A stretch of DNA of 64,000 nucleotides. It comes from Ischnura elegans. Taxonomy: Eukaryota > Arthropoda > Insecta > Odonata > Coenagrionidae. The first letter of the stretch is position 1; each line of letters begins with the position of its first letter. The notes under the pieces are model-generated. The model had not been told where the DNA came from. It worked only from the letters and a program-made list of their open reading frames with translations, and made no database searches. The stretch is from the NCBI RefSeq assembly GCF_921293095.1, contig NC_060248.1, positions 14,588,744 to 14,652,743 on the forward strand, written 5' to 3'. This document shows positions 44,966-57,779 of this stretch, one piece after another. A program made the translations under genes and the position numbers.

Positions 44966-45168
44966 GCCGGCCTCGGTGGCGGTGAGGTAAAGTCCTCGCC
45001 TGCCAAACCGTAGGTCGTGGGTTCGAATCCCGCCTGGGTAGGTGATCCCTATCCAGGGCATGGATGTTTGTGTTGTGCTTTGTTAATATTGGAAACCCTC
45101 GTTGTTAAAGGCCGTTATGTGCTGTTTATGGGGGATGTGATAAATAAATAAATAAATAAAATAAAGAA
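44966..45168 (+). mobile_element. tRNA-derived SINE, full length
   Basis: The tRNA-like head GCCTCGGTGGCGGTGAGGTA (A box) and GGGTTCGAATCCCGCCTGGG (B box) is followed by a body (GATCCCTATCCAGGGCATGG) and a (ATAA)n tail. The head could fold as a tRNA-like structure; the parent tRNA is not assigned. A truncated relative is at 8564-8640. Confidence 0.85.
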
Positions 45169-45169
45169 A

Positions 45170-46089
45170 AAAGTAAATTACGCAACTTTCTGGATGATCG
45201 CAAGCAAGAAGTAGTTGTAGCTCTGATGCTGGTAAGTAACACAAGGAAGTGTAATCGGCCCTCCTTTTTTCACAAAATATAACCTCTGCAGCCGAATTAG
45301 CAGCAAATCATGTTCATCTGCTGACGACGCTGTCATGCAATACGAAATTAGTGGACACTGATTTTGACATTCTCTCATTGGACCTACACAGCGTTCACGC
45401 CTGGAGGCGTAAGTGGGGACAAGAACTGAACTCACCAATCTCACGAAAGAAGAGAAGTAAATTTTTTACGTAGGACGTCTAGCTATGCGCAAGCATGTGC
45501 CGTGGGTCGAATAAACATAAAGATGTCGGATAAAGTAAAAGATAATAACTTCAAACCTATCGTGTTGAACACATAAGCAATATTTGTTGCACATCTCCGA
45601 AGACGCTAGCATTCGTCAGGTGTGCTGTGGGAACTCTACATACATGGACATGCGATTTAGCATATGATTGTTTCTACTTCAAACACATTACTCTCATTAT
45701 GCCAACAGCTTTCCTTAAAAATCCTCGCTATTATTACTTACAATTTTACTTCAAATATTCAAAATTCTTTGTGATACTACGAGTAGCCTACGACATGTAA
45801 AACCTCTGTGAAACGAAAAAAAAAATTCCCTTTTCTGCTCTCTATTACCGGCCAATTTCTTTCCTTTTTTCCGTTTCAAAATAATTGAGCGTATTTATTT
45901 CCAATATGTCAGTGATTTCCTCATAGAGAAAATTATTTAAAACCTTACTCTCGGGTCGACAAGGATACACGTACAAATTCTTACTGAAGGTAACTAGCAA
46001 TATCCGCTAGACAGAGGATAGCACAATGATAGCCATGTAAATATTGTTTGGTTTTACCGAGACATTTGGCAAACTATGCGCTCATGCTG
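45170..46089. other. No recognisable gene
   Basis: AT-rich sequence with short ORFs; nothing recognised. Confidence 0.35.
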
Positions 46090-46450
46090 AAAAAATTGCA
46101 AGACCTCAATGTCTCGAGCTCTGTATATAATTGGTTTCGGTCAAGGACGACGCCAAGCGGTTAAGGACGGAAATAATTCACAGAAGGCGGCATGGACCTC
46201 AGGTGGATCACAAGGGTCTGCTCTTGGCCTACTTTTATTAGCCTTATGCATACTTTATTCGCCGAGTCATTAACAACTGGAAATACTTGTTATACGCTGA
46301 CGACCTGCAAATATACAGTCAATGTCCTTCCAACGAAATTGAAGAGATGGTTCATAAAGTAAAAGCTGGCGTCAAAGTTATCACGTCATCTACCACTCAC
46401 ATCTCACTAGTAGAGTAAAATCCTACGGCAACTGAAGCTATTTTTATCAT
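46090..46450 (+). mobile_element. Jockey/CR1-like reverse transcriptase fragment
   Basis: Across several frames the plus strand gives KLQDLNVSSSVYNWFRSRTT, a GPQVDHKGLLL-like block, and KYLLYADDLQIYSQCPSNEI. These match the region leading to the YADD catalytic motif of Jockey/CR1-type RTs. Frameshifted and isolated. Confidence 0.75.
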
Positions 46451-47358
46451 TAGGTTTGATGTGAGAAAGATATCTTCAGTACCCGAAGATACAACGATGT
46501 GACGAACCCGAGCCATATAAATTAAAAATGGAAACATGGAAGGTAAATAGGGGGCCTTAAGAAGTTTAATCTGTTTATTTTACGGAATTTATTTCGCGTA
46601 TTTATTTATTTGCTGCAACGACGATTCGATGAAAGATGACGGGTGATCTATATCCTTTTATATGATACTAGCTGACCGGGCGAACTTCGTACCCCCTAAC
46701 AATCAATGAACTTACAGTTTAGTTACACCATTTATAAATCAAGAGCGGCTGTATCGTTTTTAATCATTTTAAATTTATTATAATAAAATAAGGATACAAA
46801 TTCAATAAAAACACGTAAATGAGTATCGAAATTGCTTGTCAGAAAGACATTTTCTTTATTGAATCTGGTGGATCGGAGCACGTTTACGCGGATTTTTTTC
46901 AATGAATTTTCTTACGTTTTAGCTTAAAGAAATTTTGGTCATTGTGGTTTTATAAACCAGTTAATGAAATAAAAATTATGCGGATCCAGTTTTTGGCTAT
47001 TTGCGTTATTTACCGTAAAAAAATGTTTTTAGGTCCGAGTCTGTTGCGTAAACTTGGCCCGTTCACGGGGAAGTTTAACACAACGCCAGACCGACGCTTG
47101 ACTGATGCTCAAAATCGTGTAAGAAAAGCCCCTATGAAGCAGCATTCGTATCAAATGACTTAAGGCGCGCCAGTTATAGTATCTGTTTGGAAAAAATGCA
47201 CTGCGTAAACGTGCTGCATGCGTAAACGCACCACGGTGTGCCCTACACATTCGGGTTTAATGTCTTGCGTCAAGCACCTTCTGATAAACAACAGTTTTTG
47301 TTTTGTTATCAGGCGCAAGATAAAGCGGATAAAGATAAATAAATATAGCGAAGCGAAG

Positions 47359-47653
47359 CAGTGACGCAGCGAGGGGTTTTTTTTGGGGGTTAAAACCCCC
47401 CCAAGATCTCAGAGAACTTTTTTATAAAAACTTTTGTTACTAATATTAGGGGGACGGATGAGTAGCAAACAAAACATATTTAACTATTCACACAGCCGCA
47501 AAACCCACTATTTTGAACCATTTATCTTATAAAATATCTGGGGGAGGGCCCCCACACCTCTCGCTTACCTTAGCGAGTTTTCTATACCCTACAGACCCGT
47601 AGCATTAGCTGCGCCTGAAACCCCCCTATCCTTAATTCCTAGCTGCGCTCTTG
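47359..47653. mobile_element. hAT MITE, family 2, copy 1
   Basis: Starts CAGTGACGCAGCGAGGGG and ends CCTAGCTGCGCTCTTG, with an exact 8-bp duplication AAGCGAAG at 47351-47358 and 47654-47661. The interior shares AAAACCCCCCCAAGATCTCA and ACCCACTATTTTGAACCATT-like blocks with the copy at 57780-58081. It interrupts the Helitron. Confidence 0.9.
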
Positions 47654-47706
47654 AAGCGAAGGAAGAAATACAGCGGATGGTTTACCGACTCGTTAACATA
47701 CCACGT

Positions 47707-48443
47707 TTAATTGACCACGAGAAAATCATGGGTTTTCATTAGCACATGAGCACAAACATCACAAAAACTGAAAGACTGACCATGCGATTCGTTAATCGTT
47801 ATAACGAATGCCACACGAATTGGAAATTGAATACGTTTAAGCTCAAAAGGGAATATAAGTTGGGATATTGGACTCTTCAAAATGAGAACTTCCTCACCTT
47901 TGAATTTTCCTATGAGTAAAGACGCGTGAATCACATTCATTATAATTTTTTTTAAATCACCAAACGCGTTCCGTTGGATAGTTATGTTTGGTTTAGGATT
48001 CGAAAGATCATGAACACAGAGCCTACATTTAGCTGTAAATCGTGCCTTGGTAAGCCAGATACGTCCAAGGACTTAAAAAATTCAGATAGATAGTTGGTGA
48101 TTTCGTCTTCGTTTGTTACACAGTTAAAAGATTTGAATTCATGCAGAGTAGCAACTATTTGATCCTGATTTACCTAGTTTGAGTAATTCACATCTTCTTT
48201 CTGGGCCGTCAAAATTGTTCGCTCAATCAACCAATTTTTATTTTTGGGGCGATCAATCATATTCTGGAACACTTCGTTGATGCGCTTACTTTCCGATGAA
48301 ACTAATTTGCAAACATTCCGAGGAAGTGTAATCAAACTGCTCGATTCCTCGACAGGTACACGGACATTACCGTGTGTCAACAATTGCTTGGAGATTTGTT
48401 TACATACACGGTAATGAAGAGTGAACTCGAGCTGGGCTTTCAA
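47707..48443 (-). pseudogene. PIF1-like Helitron helicase relic (C-terminal motifs)
   Basis: Minus-strand pieces in order: HGNVRVPVEESSSLITLPRN and PKNKNWLIERTILTAQKEDV (48174-48443), then a frameshifted stretch with VSGLPRHDLQLNVGSVFM and NGTRLVI. Next come GKFKGEEVLILKSPI, FPFELKRIQFPIRVAFVIT and INESHGQSF (47707-47940). These are the consecutive C-terminal helicase motifs of Helitron PIF1-like proteins; the usual TINKSQGQT is mutated to TINESHGQS. Stops and frameshifts disable it. Confidence 0.88.
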
Positions 48444-49429
48444 TTAGCTCAAATTAATTTTTTTAAATACAATTTCAATATTTTGAATATATTTAGTAAT
48501 TACAATGTTATATTGCTACGAAGGTCAGTTATTTCATTGATAAAAACAAAACACTTAATTTGTAGTTTTGATCGACTTATCAATTGTTGTTGCATTACTA
48601 ACTCCTAAAAACATATAACTAAGAAAGAGATGAATTTTTTGTGAAATTATACTTTTTTAATGTCCTATATGTTATCCGGGTGTAACGTTACGTCGTAAAA
48701 TCTGGTTGATTTTTCACGTAAGTCCAGACAAGGGAAATACTCCAACCGTCGGTCACATGCTGGATCAGGGTAAGACTCCACAAACAAGAAAAACAGCTCA
48801 CAAGAAAAAGGTAGCCAAAAATAATTTACGAGTTATTACCGTACGATATCTATTCAAAGTAGAGTATTCAAAAAAATCAGAAGTATTACAGAAAACAATG
48901 ATAGTAAATTCATGATCCCAAAGGAAACATTACCAGCTAAATACCAGCAGAAAATTGCTCTAAAAATCTCATGCCTCACAAGACATGTGACTCCCAGCAG
49001 GTCACGACCAGAAAGAGGGCTTGCCTATGCAAGGCGAGACAGCATTTGAGGGGAGGGCTTCTTCCAGGGAGTGGAGGGGTAGCCAGGCGAATTCAACAAC
49101 CGCCCACTGATGCGTCACTGCCCCTGCAGAAACGGCCGCTCCACAAAACACCATTCCCTGGTTTTGAGACAACAGCCAGCACCCAGAATTTTCCCCTCAA
49201 CTTCTGGGTTGGAGACATCAGAGGAATCAGAGGGATCAGTTCATTGGAACACATGGAGGGGAGGGAGATACTGGGGTGAGGTGTTGGAGGGAGAGAGAAT
49301 TGTGATAGGACAATGGTAAAACTTCTCACTCCAAGTGCAATACTAAGGCCTTAGCACCGATTTCCCCTTGCTTGCCAAGGAGAAGTATTTCTCCGCAGTA
49401 GTCCTATATAAGTCTTGCATTGCAGGTAG

Positions 49430-49620
49430 GCTGGTTCGGGGCTGGTTCGGAGGCTGTTTCGGAGGCTGTTTCAGAGGCTGTTTCCAGAGGCAGGGTTTCC
49501 AGAGGCAGGGTTTTCACTTGGCGGGAGAAGTTCTGCGGATAAGTTCGGAGGAAGTTCGAGGAAGTTCGAAGAATTTCTGGGGGGGGGGGGTACCAGAAAT
49601 TTTTTGGGGGGGGGGGGGGA
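49430..49620. repeat. Short tandem repeats and G runs
   Basis: GGCTGTTTCGGAGGCTGTTT-type repeats, duplicated TTTCCAGAGGCAGGG, GAGGAAGTTC repeats and two long G runs (about 49579 and 49605). Low complexity inside the Helitron. Confidence 0.75.
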
Positions 49621-49760
49621 CACTAAAAAATGCCACACGGGGCTGAGACGAATCCAAAGAACCTAATATCATTAAAATCGGAGCAGCCGTTCTCGAGTTA
49701 TAAGTGTTCTAACTAATACGATTTTTGACTTTCGTTTTATCTATATCTATATATAATAAA

Positions 49761-52061
49761 ATCCCCTAACGACCACTCATTCATTCACTCACCTATACAA
49801 ATGTTTGGGGTGAACGAGACGAGATACGGCAAAAAGTCTAATGAAGACCCCCTCTAAAATTGTCTGAAACCCCAGGAAAAATTATGAAAACACTAAATTT
49901 ACAATTATTTATCTGTCTATTCATCTAAAATTGAGTATGGGGATTAGTTCAAAAAATGGCCACCAAATTCCAATGGCGGCGCGGCAGTCATACAAACAAA
50001 CAATCATAGCAACATATTTGTTTATGCAAACAAGAGGAGCTAAATTTGGAAAGAAGATAAAGGAATTAAAACGAAAAACTGATAAATATAAGGAAGGAAA
50101 TTAAGAAAGTAATATTTGAAGTGTCTATTTCTTTGCGTATTCTTTCCGCAAGAACAAACATCTGTTTAAATCAAAGCACATTCAAATGAAAAGCGGAGAA
50201 ATATAAGGTAGGAAGTTAGTTGTTGTTTCTGATATACTACATCAAAAGTGTGGTGGTTATTAAAATCAAAGTTAACAAGTGCACTAAATGCCAATTTAGA
50301 AATATGATTCGTGCTGTTGACTATTGTTCGTATCTTGTTGACGATACACGATTGTAGTAGAAAGACTTTCAAACAAGTCTTACATAATATAGGTAGGTAA
50401 AAATGATTTTATTTTCATTTTTTGTGATGGTGATAACTTTTTATTTTTGTTTACGTTCTTTTTTCCGTTAATGTCCTTTTTAATGTACAATGTTATCCGT
50501 GAGCTGCAGGAGTGAATAGGCAGTGAATAATACAATATGTAAGATACGTGCAAATAAAGGTATTTCTTATTCAATTATTTGTCTTGCGAAAATCACGTTT
50601 CCTTGAGTGACTAAGTTATTCAACTGTGAAAATTATCGAAATCTTGACATTCCCAATGTCTTGTACACCAAAGGTTGGGATCCGTTACTCGCCAGATTTA
50701 TTGCGCATTGCGATATTAAAGCTGAGGAGATATTTGTGTATCCCGATTCATTAAAACATTAAATAGAGGTATTTCTGAAGTGAAATCATTCGCGATCACG
50801 ATAAATAATATTTCGATAAAATTCGTCATACTAGCCCCAATTCATGCTAAGGCGCATTAGTTCTAGATATTGATATTCTGTCCCTACGTAATTCGCTTAC
50901 GAAGGGGAACAGCTGTTACATCTTATTCGTATATCAAGAATTTGGTTGAGTTTTGTGGAAAATAATTAATAAACGTGTTTTGCATTGTAATACGTGAAGT
51001 CGTTATGTTATGATATTACGTATGCATTGGGTGTTACAGTGGAACGTGGTCTCAACGTTTTTTGTATTTGAATTGAATAAGTTAGAGAAACTCATAAAAA
51101 TTTATTTTACTTTTTTAGCCCGTCAGAAAAACGTCTCTTTATAAATATTTACATTCATATTGTAGCCTATGTACCATGCGCTCGTTTTACGTGAAAGTGG
51201 AAATATCGCTTATACCTAAGCTAGCCAGCTGAAAAGTAAACGATCCTTAAGTAACAAGTAGCAAACAAAAAGTGTAAGACCTCCCACAGTGAGCATAACA
51301 GGCCGGAGACCTTTTTCGGGGGGGCCTAGGGGGGCAGAGCCCCCCCAGCGAGCATAGCGAGTATATATATATAGATACATACAACACATTGCTACCTCCG
51401 TGCATTGTTTCTGCACCTGTCATAAATCTCAAGATTACTTGATCTTTAATTATCAGGTATAGCAGTTAAGTAGTAGGACGGTAAGTTCTACGTTATTAGT
51501 AGTTATCTCACATTCTACTGGCCACAATGCCCAAAACATTCTTCAGTTTGTATTACGAAACAGAAATGCAGTCTACAATGCCTAAACGTTAGGGATCACG
51601 TCACAGGTGTTGGTTTGCTGGAACGGGAGTCAATAGTTTCCGTTGCCTAGATCAGTCAACATTTTGTTGATTTGAAGAACTGATCCTCAACTGTGTTGAG
51701 AAGGAAATCTTTGATTTCGAAACCGCCCCACTTATCGCGTCCACGATACTCGAAGCATCAATCGAGCCAGAGCATATCCTCCCGGAGTTGAGCCCAAGGA
51801 GTGAGTGTGTGTACGTGCGTATGTGTAATTGAGTGGAATCTCAATCAAAACAACCTTACGGAGCCCCTTCAACCCTCACCAAGTTTCCTTCGAATTGAGA
51901 GAGTGCTGGTGAAGTGTTTCTGGTTGAGAGGTGCGAATTCTCCTGCTACAGCTAGTGTTACCACGAGACGGGACCACTTTTTGATGAAACGAGACGATAC
52001 CACTTCCATGAGACACAAGTAAAGTTTACGTTTTTCTTTAAGTATTAAAATCAATTGTAAC
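49761..52061. other. 2.3 kb without a recognised gene
   Basis: AT-rich. An inverted GGGGGCC/GGCCCCC patch with GGGGGGGCTCTGCCCCCC-like sequence on the minus strand near 51310-51360 looks like a transposon edge, but I cannot assign it. Confidence 0.4.
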
Positions 52062-52064
52062 TTA

Positions 52065-52525
52065 AGCCTGAATCACACGATCATTTTTTTTCGTCGCTAA
52101 AGTAATCACTATCGAGATCACTTTTCCCGTCGCGAAAAGCGATCGCTCTAGTGATTATTTTTCTGAATCACACGGTCACTCCCGCCGTCGCTCATCGCAT
52201 CATTTCCAATATCACAGCTCGTTGTCATAGGACCCTCATCACGAAATTATATAGCGTGTTTGTTTATTTATGCCGTTCCCACATTTGTCAAACGTTGCGC
52301 TGCAATCGCTCCATAGGGGAATGTGTTCCGATTGGCTGATATGGGGTTTTAGTGACGGCTTTAGCGACGGAAAAAGCGACCGGACGAGTGATGAAAAATA
52401 GCGATGGGAATCCACATCGCGATCGCCATCGCGAAAAACAATTGCCGCCGACGACCATTTTGCGCAGTGCTCGCGATAGTGATCACTTTCGCGACGAAAA
52501 AAAAAATGATCGTGTGATTCAGGCT
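52065..52525. mobile_element. PIF/Harbinger-like MITE, 461 bp, TTA duplication
   Basis: TTA at 52062-52064 and 52526-52528. The ends are AGCCTGAATCACACGATCAT and its exact inverse, followed by T/A runs and CGTCGC/GCGACG. CACACG(A/G)TCA and GTGATCACT motifs recur inside. No ORF. Confidence 0.88.
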
Positions 52526-53189
52526 TTATCGATAAATTATCTACCTGTAAAATAGAATATTTGCCGAAAGATTTCTGAGGTAGAGAAATTTTTGAAGTAA
52601 AATCTCTACTGCCGTTTTGGAGAAATATTGCTATTTAGATGCAATGCATTTGGACCTTTTTTTTTAATTTTGCTCATTATCATGAAGTTATAATTCTTTC
52701 GCCTCCATCACGGTCACGGCTGCCCGTCTGCTATCGCTGCTTGGTGCAGAGACCTTGCTGCTTGCTTTATAAGCATTCTTTATCTATCTTAATCGTCTAC
52801 GAAGTGCTTCCTGTTAATGTTGCTAATCGTAGATTCATTCGCCTCCGTATTCATTTCGTCTTAGGATTGGAAGCATGCTCATTTGAGTCGACTTCTTTTT
52901 CGAGGAGTCAGACCTCTCCAACGATATGAGAACATCTTGATGTGAACGACTATTCTTGAGAACATATTACATTGCTATCAATTTTGTTTTCAATGACACC
53001 TCATCCACATTCATCATGAGATTAGATAGCAGCTTACTTTAGAATATCAACAGTCCCTGTGCTTCGTACGCAGATAGTTTGTCTCCTATGTAACTATTTA
53101 GTTATGGTGCTGCGTGCATTCTTCAAGGTGATTCATTACTTCTCACCATGATTACCGTAGTTTTTTGAAATCATATTCATTACCTCTTA

Positions 53190-53860
53190 CATGGGCGTAC
53201 CCAGCGAGCGGCAGGGGGGGCATCTGCCCCCCTAGAAGCAAAAATCGCAAGTCTTTGAGCAAAATCAGTACTGAATTGAAACGAAAGTATTCAACAAATA
53301 TTCCTTAAACCCATAAAAATGATATGTATTAGTATAAGATAAGTAACTAAAATAAAATTATTTTTTCAAGGAAATAATCTCATCTCTATAATGTAAGGAG
53401 TTAGGGGAATGACTGAATATTATTTGTGATAGAGGATACGAATAAATTATAATCGTAATTAGATCCTGATAGAGGAGATTTCAGGGCTAAATGTATGAGG
53501 CAATGAAGGAGGGGGCGGAAGAATTCGATGGTGAAGACTAGGAGATACTGTTGAGGACGTGTGGTATCGTGCCGTGTTTCAACAAAAGGATCAGTGAATG
53601 GTGGATTGAAGTAATACATTTTCTCCAAGTCAATTATCCCAGATGAAAAATGGATGAAAGAACTTGAAGACAAGTTTTTCAGTGCTATCATCAATGGCGA
53701 GAGACTTTCTCAGTATTCCCGCTACATCTGTACCAGCGGAAAGGCTGTTCTCAAGAGCAGCCTTGACAATAAGGAAGCATAGAAACCGCTTGTGTCATTA
53801 ATCAGCAAGAAGTTTACTCTGTGTGAACTCCTGAATGGCGTGCAATTTGGTCAGTCAAAT
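53190..53860 (+). mobile_element. hAT transposon relic
   Basis: Begins near CATGGGCGTACCCAGCGAGC with mirrored G and C runs, resembling a hAT terminus, and contains the transposase dimerisation region at 53694-53801. The right end is not defined and no duplication was confirmed. Confidence 0.6.
53694..53801 (+). pseudogene. hAT transposase C-terminal dimerisation motif
   Basis: A 35-codon frame reads FLSIPATSVPAERLFSRAAL then TIRKHRNRL, the hallmark of the hAT family dimerisation domain (Pfam Dimer_Tnp_hAT). It ends at an early TAA. Upstream frames contain only fragments, so this is the last recognisable part of a dead transposase. Confidence 0.88.
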
Positions 53861-55189
53861 AAAAAACTTAAGTTAATTAAACTTGTTCATACCTGAACAT
53901 TATTTTAACTATTTTCTTAAAGCAAAAATTAGCTCTTTTACCAGTCATATTATTTAGCGATTATTTACTTAAACCTTCTGTAGATATCTCTGAAGTAAAT
54001 TTGTGTCTACATTCCCTTTATAGAAATTGTTTGTTTTATAATATGTTACTCGTTTATTCAATTAGTATCAATAAAATCAATGCTTTAACTAGCTGTTTGA
54101 TGTAATTGGTGTACAGATGAATGCATATTTAAAATTTATATTAATGTCTTCCTTATTTCGAGCGTACCGATTCAACGATTAAGTACGCAAAGAACACGGC
54201 TTTAAATGGCGCTAAATATATTTAGGAGAAACGAGACGAAACCAAAACGAAACTCGAGACGATACCGAAGTTCAGAAAACGAGACTGAGATGAGCAATCC
54301 AACACAGTAAATGTCGCGTACCTGTGATGTAAACCCTTAAGTTATGGCCATTGGAGACTACTTTTCTGCTTCACAATTGAGGCCGTAGAGTTCACCTTAC
54401 CAGTTCTCTTTGCAATCTGCATTAAAGGTTCATTTTTCGATTTAAATTTAGTTCAAGAGGGGCCCCGAGCTGACATTATGAAGGCCCCAACACCAGGACA
54501 GAGTTCGAACGGACCGGCCGAGACTTTGACGCGACTGATGAAGTTGAGGGGTGGGTGGGGGGGGGAGGGAGATGTCGGAGGCGGTGGAGAGGGAAACTGG
54601 TCCATTTCTATGATCTCTCACAAGAGCCAGTTTTCTCTGGACGTCGTCCTTAGTTGGCTTTCGCCCCGGGGGGAGGCTCAGCGAGCGATTTTCTTTCGAG
54701 ATAATTGGGCGGGAGGGGGTGGGCAGATGCCGGTCAAGGACGCAGATTGGACACAGAATGGCGCGCTGCGGGAACTCGGCCGCGGAAACAATGACGCAGC
54801 GCTGGCGCCACGCGGACCCGCCAAACATCACACACACATGGATGTCTTATACGTATTTGAATATTTATTTTATTTCTAACCTCCGTGACCACGCGCATCG
54901 ATAAGTGTAGACAGGAAGCATTGCTTCGGTTTATAAAAGCGGGAAAATGCCCATTGAAGTCTCATTACAAGGAGATACGAGATCAGACTGACAGAAAAAA
55001 TTAATACTTCTACATACTACCCCGCAAGCCGCCTCATTAGGAATGTGGCGGGGTAATGAGGTTCAGGCTACCGTTTATTTAAGCCATTAATTGCTCGAGG
55101 AAAAAACGAATTCCTTAACCTATACGTTCGTCAAAATATCTCTCTTAATTCATCGTTTTCTGTCGGATCTAGAAATATAGTGAGGTTCT
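53861..55189. other. No recognised gene; CpG-rich patch 54430-54880
   Basis: The CpG-rich patch (54430-54880) opens ORFs on both strands by composition. It could mark a promoter but nothing in it is recognised. The remainder is AT-rich. Confidence 0.35.
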
Positions 55190-55860
55190 GATATAATATT
55201 TTCCGTGTCACTGCGAAAGATATATTTTCTCAATTTCTCAAGCATTATAAGCCTAGCGCGCAGCCTACGACTCTAGCGACTCCCATACTAATTTTTTAAA
55301 CATCTGTGTAACGATTTCTATGCAACCGTAGCAGTTTTCGGTGAATTACGATCCTAAACGTTCGCTCCATATTCAAGTTGTATATTTAACATCAACATCA
55401 ATAAATATGTACAAAATTAAGCCCTGATGATGGTTTTAAATAAACGGAAACGTTGGCTATAACTTTTTTTGTGCATAACATACGTTGACCTAAACTCCAG
55501 GAAATATTTTAACATGTATTAAACGAGGTCATGATAAGAAGAAAAAAAATATTCAAGTTGTGGTAGAAGTTATCGTAACAGCCAGATACTTCAATTTATC
55601 TGTCTCCTATATGTCGATACCATCCACAAAATATGCAAGGATATCTTTGGACGCATTACGCAAGAAATGCAGCTCAGTGCATTTGGCCAGATTAAGTTCG
55701 AGTCCCCACCCTTGGCTCCATACTTGAACGTGGTTTAAATACGATGATAGATTTTCAAAGTCTTAAATTTCTCCAAGCCAAGAGTTTCATTAATTTAGCA
55801 ATAAATGACATCGTCGTCAGAAAATAAGGTTTTTATACTTTAGGGAGCAGAGGTATATTA
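55190..55860 (-). mobile_element. Jockey/CR1-like LINE relic interrupted by a Penelope tail
   Basis: The minus strand shows an RRLRARLIMLEKLRKYIFRS-like C-terminal block (55190-55410) and, above 55540, decayed RT sequence. Between them lies a PLE tail with a hammerhead core (55431-55457). Related to the fragment at 11210-11480. Confidence 0.5.
55431..55457 (+). ncRNA. Hammerhead core in a Penelope tail
   Basis: GCC, CTGATGA, a weak stem II (GTTT/AAAC with one outer mismatch), GAAA, self-complementary ACGT, U at the cleavage site, then GGC pairing with GCC. Same layout as at 40.5 kb but with a shorter, weaker stem II. Confidence 0.62.
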
Positions 55861-57779
55861 TAAATATTTTTATATAATAAAGTATAGTTCAGAGCGGCCA
55901 AAATTGTGAAGACTCGTAACGATAAACAGTACAGCATTTCCAAAATGGCAGAAGGCTAAGGATCTTAAAAGAAGCGTAGGGCAAAACATAAGCTATATTT
56001 AATTAGCAAATTAGAAGAATAGATTTTTCTGACGATGCAAAAAAATATCCTACGCTTATTAATGGGACAACCTCCTTTCTCCCGTATGTAACTGCACTCT
56101 CTCATTATGCCAAGCCCTGAGTTCACAAGGCTATTTGTAGTATTATAAGATATTAGTATGCCAAAAATAACTCTAGGTATATGCATGAATGGTCTTTACG
56201 AATCCCGCAAGTCGACTCAAAATTCAATTGTCCATAGCTGTATTTCCTAGAAATGAAAATAGCTCTAAAGCTAGTATGTCTAAATATTTGTATAAATTGG
56301 TCTTCATGATTCATCTTGATAAAATTGCATTTCAAATCAAAAATAAGAAAAATGCGAGTTGAGACTTATACCATATCCATGGTACAGAAAAAAATATATG
56401 AACTTTACAAATACGATCATAGCTTTGAGGAATATTTCCCCTAGTCACTCAACTACTCACTCAGTGATTCAATCCGAAGGTTGGTTTGGTTCAGAGAGGG
56501 TAGAGATCACCCCGGACTTGGCCAATGGCGTGTGAACTTCACACATTCAGGGTAGGGTGGGCAGCTCCTTTCACTGAGTCACCACAAAAGTCGAGGATTT
56601 TGATTTGGGGCGTCCGAAAGCTTCACATCGAGACAATCAACTGCTACAAATGAATTTTAAATGCCCAAGTTTCGACTTTTGACGTTATCAAAAGAGATGC
56701 CCCCCCCCCCCCCCAAACGCTGATTGGGGAATCAAGTGAGATAATCAACACGAAAACTCAGAATATCCGATACCGCTTAAGCGGAATAGGCAGGATGAAA
56801 AATCGGACCAATCAGAGCGCTCGGAGGGAGAAAGACCGTGAAATGACGATGAAATGGGCGCCTGAGGGCGATCCGAGTGGCTGACGTACGTCATGAATCA
56901 ACGAATCACGAACGTCACGAATCAACGACGCTGGCCGAGGACATCTCGGGTACCGTACACGCAGAATAATGACTGGTCCAGAATGGGATGTAAGACGGAT
57001 GCCGTAGGAAATGGCTTATCCCCAGTGTGAGACATATGCCGTAAGAAAAAGTTTTCAAGATAAAGGCGCAAACGGAAGCGATTGAGTTCCTGTATTATGT
57101 CTCGCATTCGAGAATAGTTTCGACGCGTTTTTTTTTTCTCGTGATGCCGAAGTTTATCGAGATATTTCTAAAAATATTTTCTTCTGTATCTTCCAATGCA
57201 CTTCTTTACACTCTTTATGACTCTGCACCACATTTTTCAATGTTTTATCCACATTGAGCAACTCGAGACAAGTATTTTCTGTGTTGCCTACTCGGAATAT
57301 TTAGATTTTTTTTCTTTTTTTCATAGGTGCCAGTTAATATCAAAATACCAAATTCGTTTACAGAATGTGAAATATTCCATTCGGTGAAGCCATAGCATAA
57401 TTTTCATTCCGGTATTTATCTATTCTATGCGCCATGAATTTCTTGTAGTTTTCATTTCTTGGACATAGAGTTATGGCCAATTGAATTTTAAGGCAGCTTG
57501 AGGGGAAGCATGTGCAAGTGGATGGTAAATTCCCACCGCGACGCGCTCGCACGTCAGGGACAGCCAAGGAGGTGAGATGCCGTTCACCTCGCCCAAGGAA
57601 AGTTGGTTTCATGAGTTCAATTGTGATGCTATAGCAGTCGACTGTTAACGAACGTAATACTCGACTCGTAAAAGTGGACATTATCGGAAGGATTATTGAA
57701 AAAAAAATCAGATCTACCCCTAGAATACGAGTGCGTTAAGTGAGTAACCACAGCAAAGTATTTAGCAGTGATGATGGAT
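55861..57779. other. 1.9 kb without a recognised gene
   Basis: AT-rich with a C14 run at about 56700 and ORFs (56153-56335, 57358-57681, minus) that I do not recognise. Confidence 0.4.

Larger units (their letters stand above)
46668..49760 (-). mobile_element. Helitron with decayed helicase
   Basis: The minus-strand 3' end reads GTTCGCCCGGTCAGCTAG followed by T, fitting the Helitron CTAG-T terminus. A GC-rich part precedes it, but a clean hairpin is not obvious. The other edge lies near 49740-49760 in TATATATAGATATAGATAAAA; the canonical 5' TC is not clear. Helicase relics lie at 47707-48443 and a hAT MITE has inserted at 47359-47653. The Rep/HUH nuclease part is not recognised. Confidence 0.75.

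Noticed and set aside
54448-54879. 129- and 133-residue ORFs in the CpG-rich patch
   Set aside because: Both strands are open at once, composition is Gly/Pro/Arg-biased and no domain is visible.
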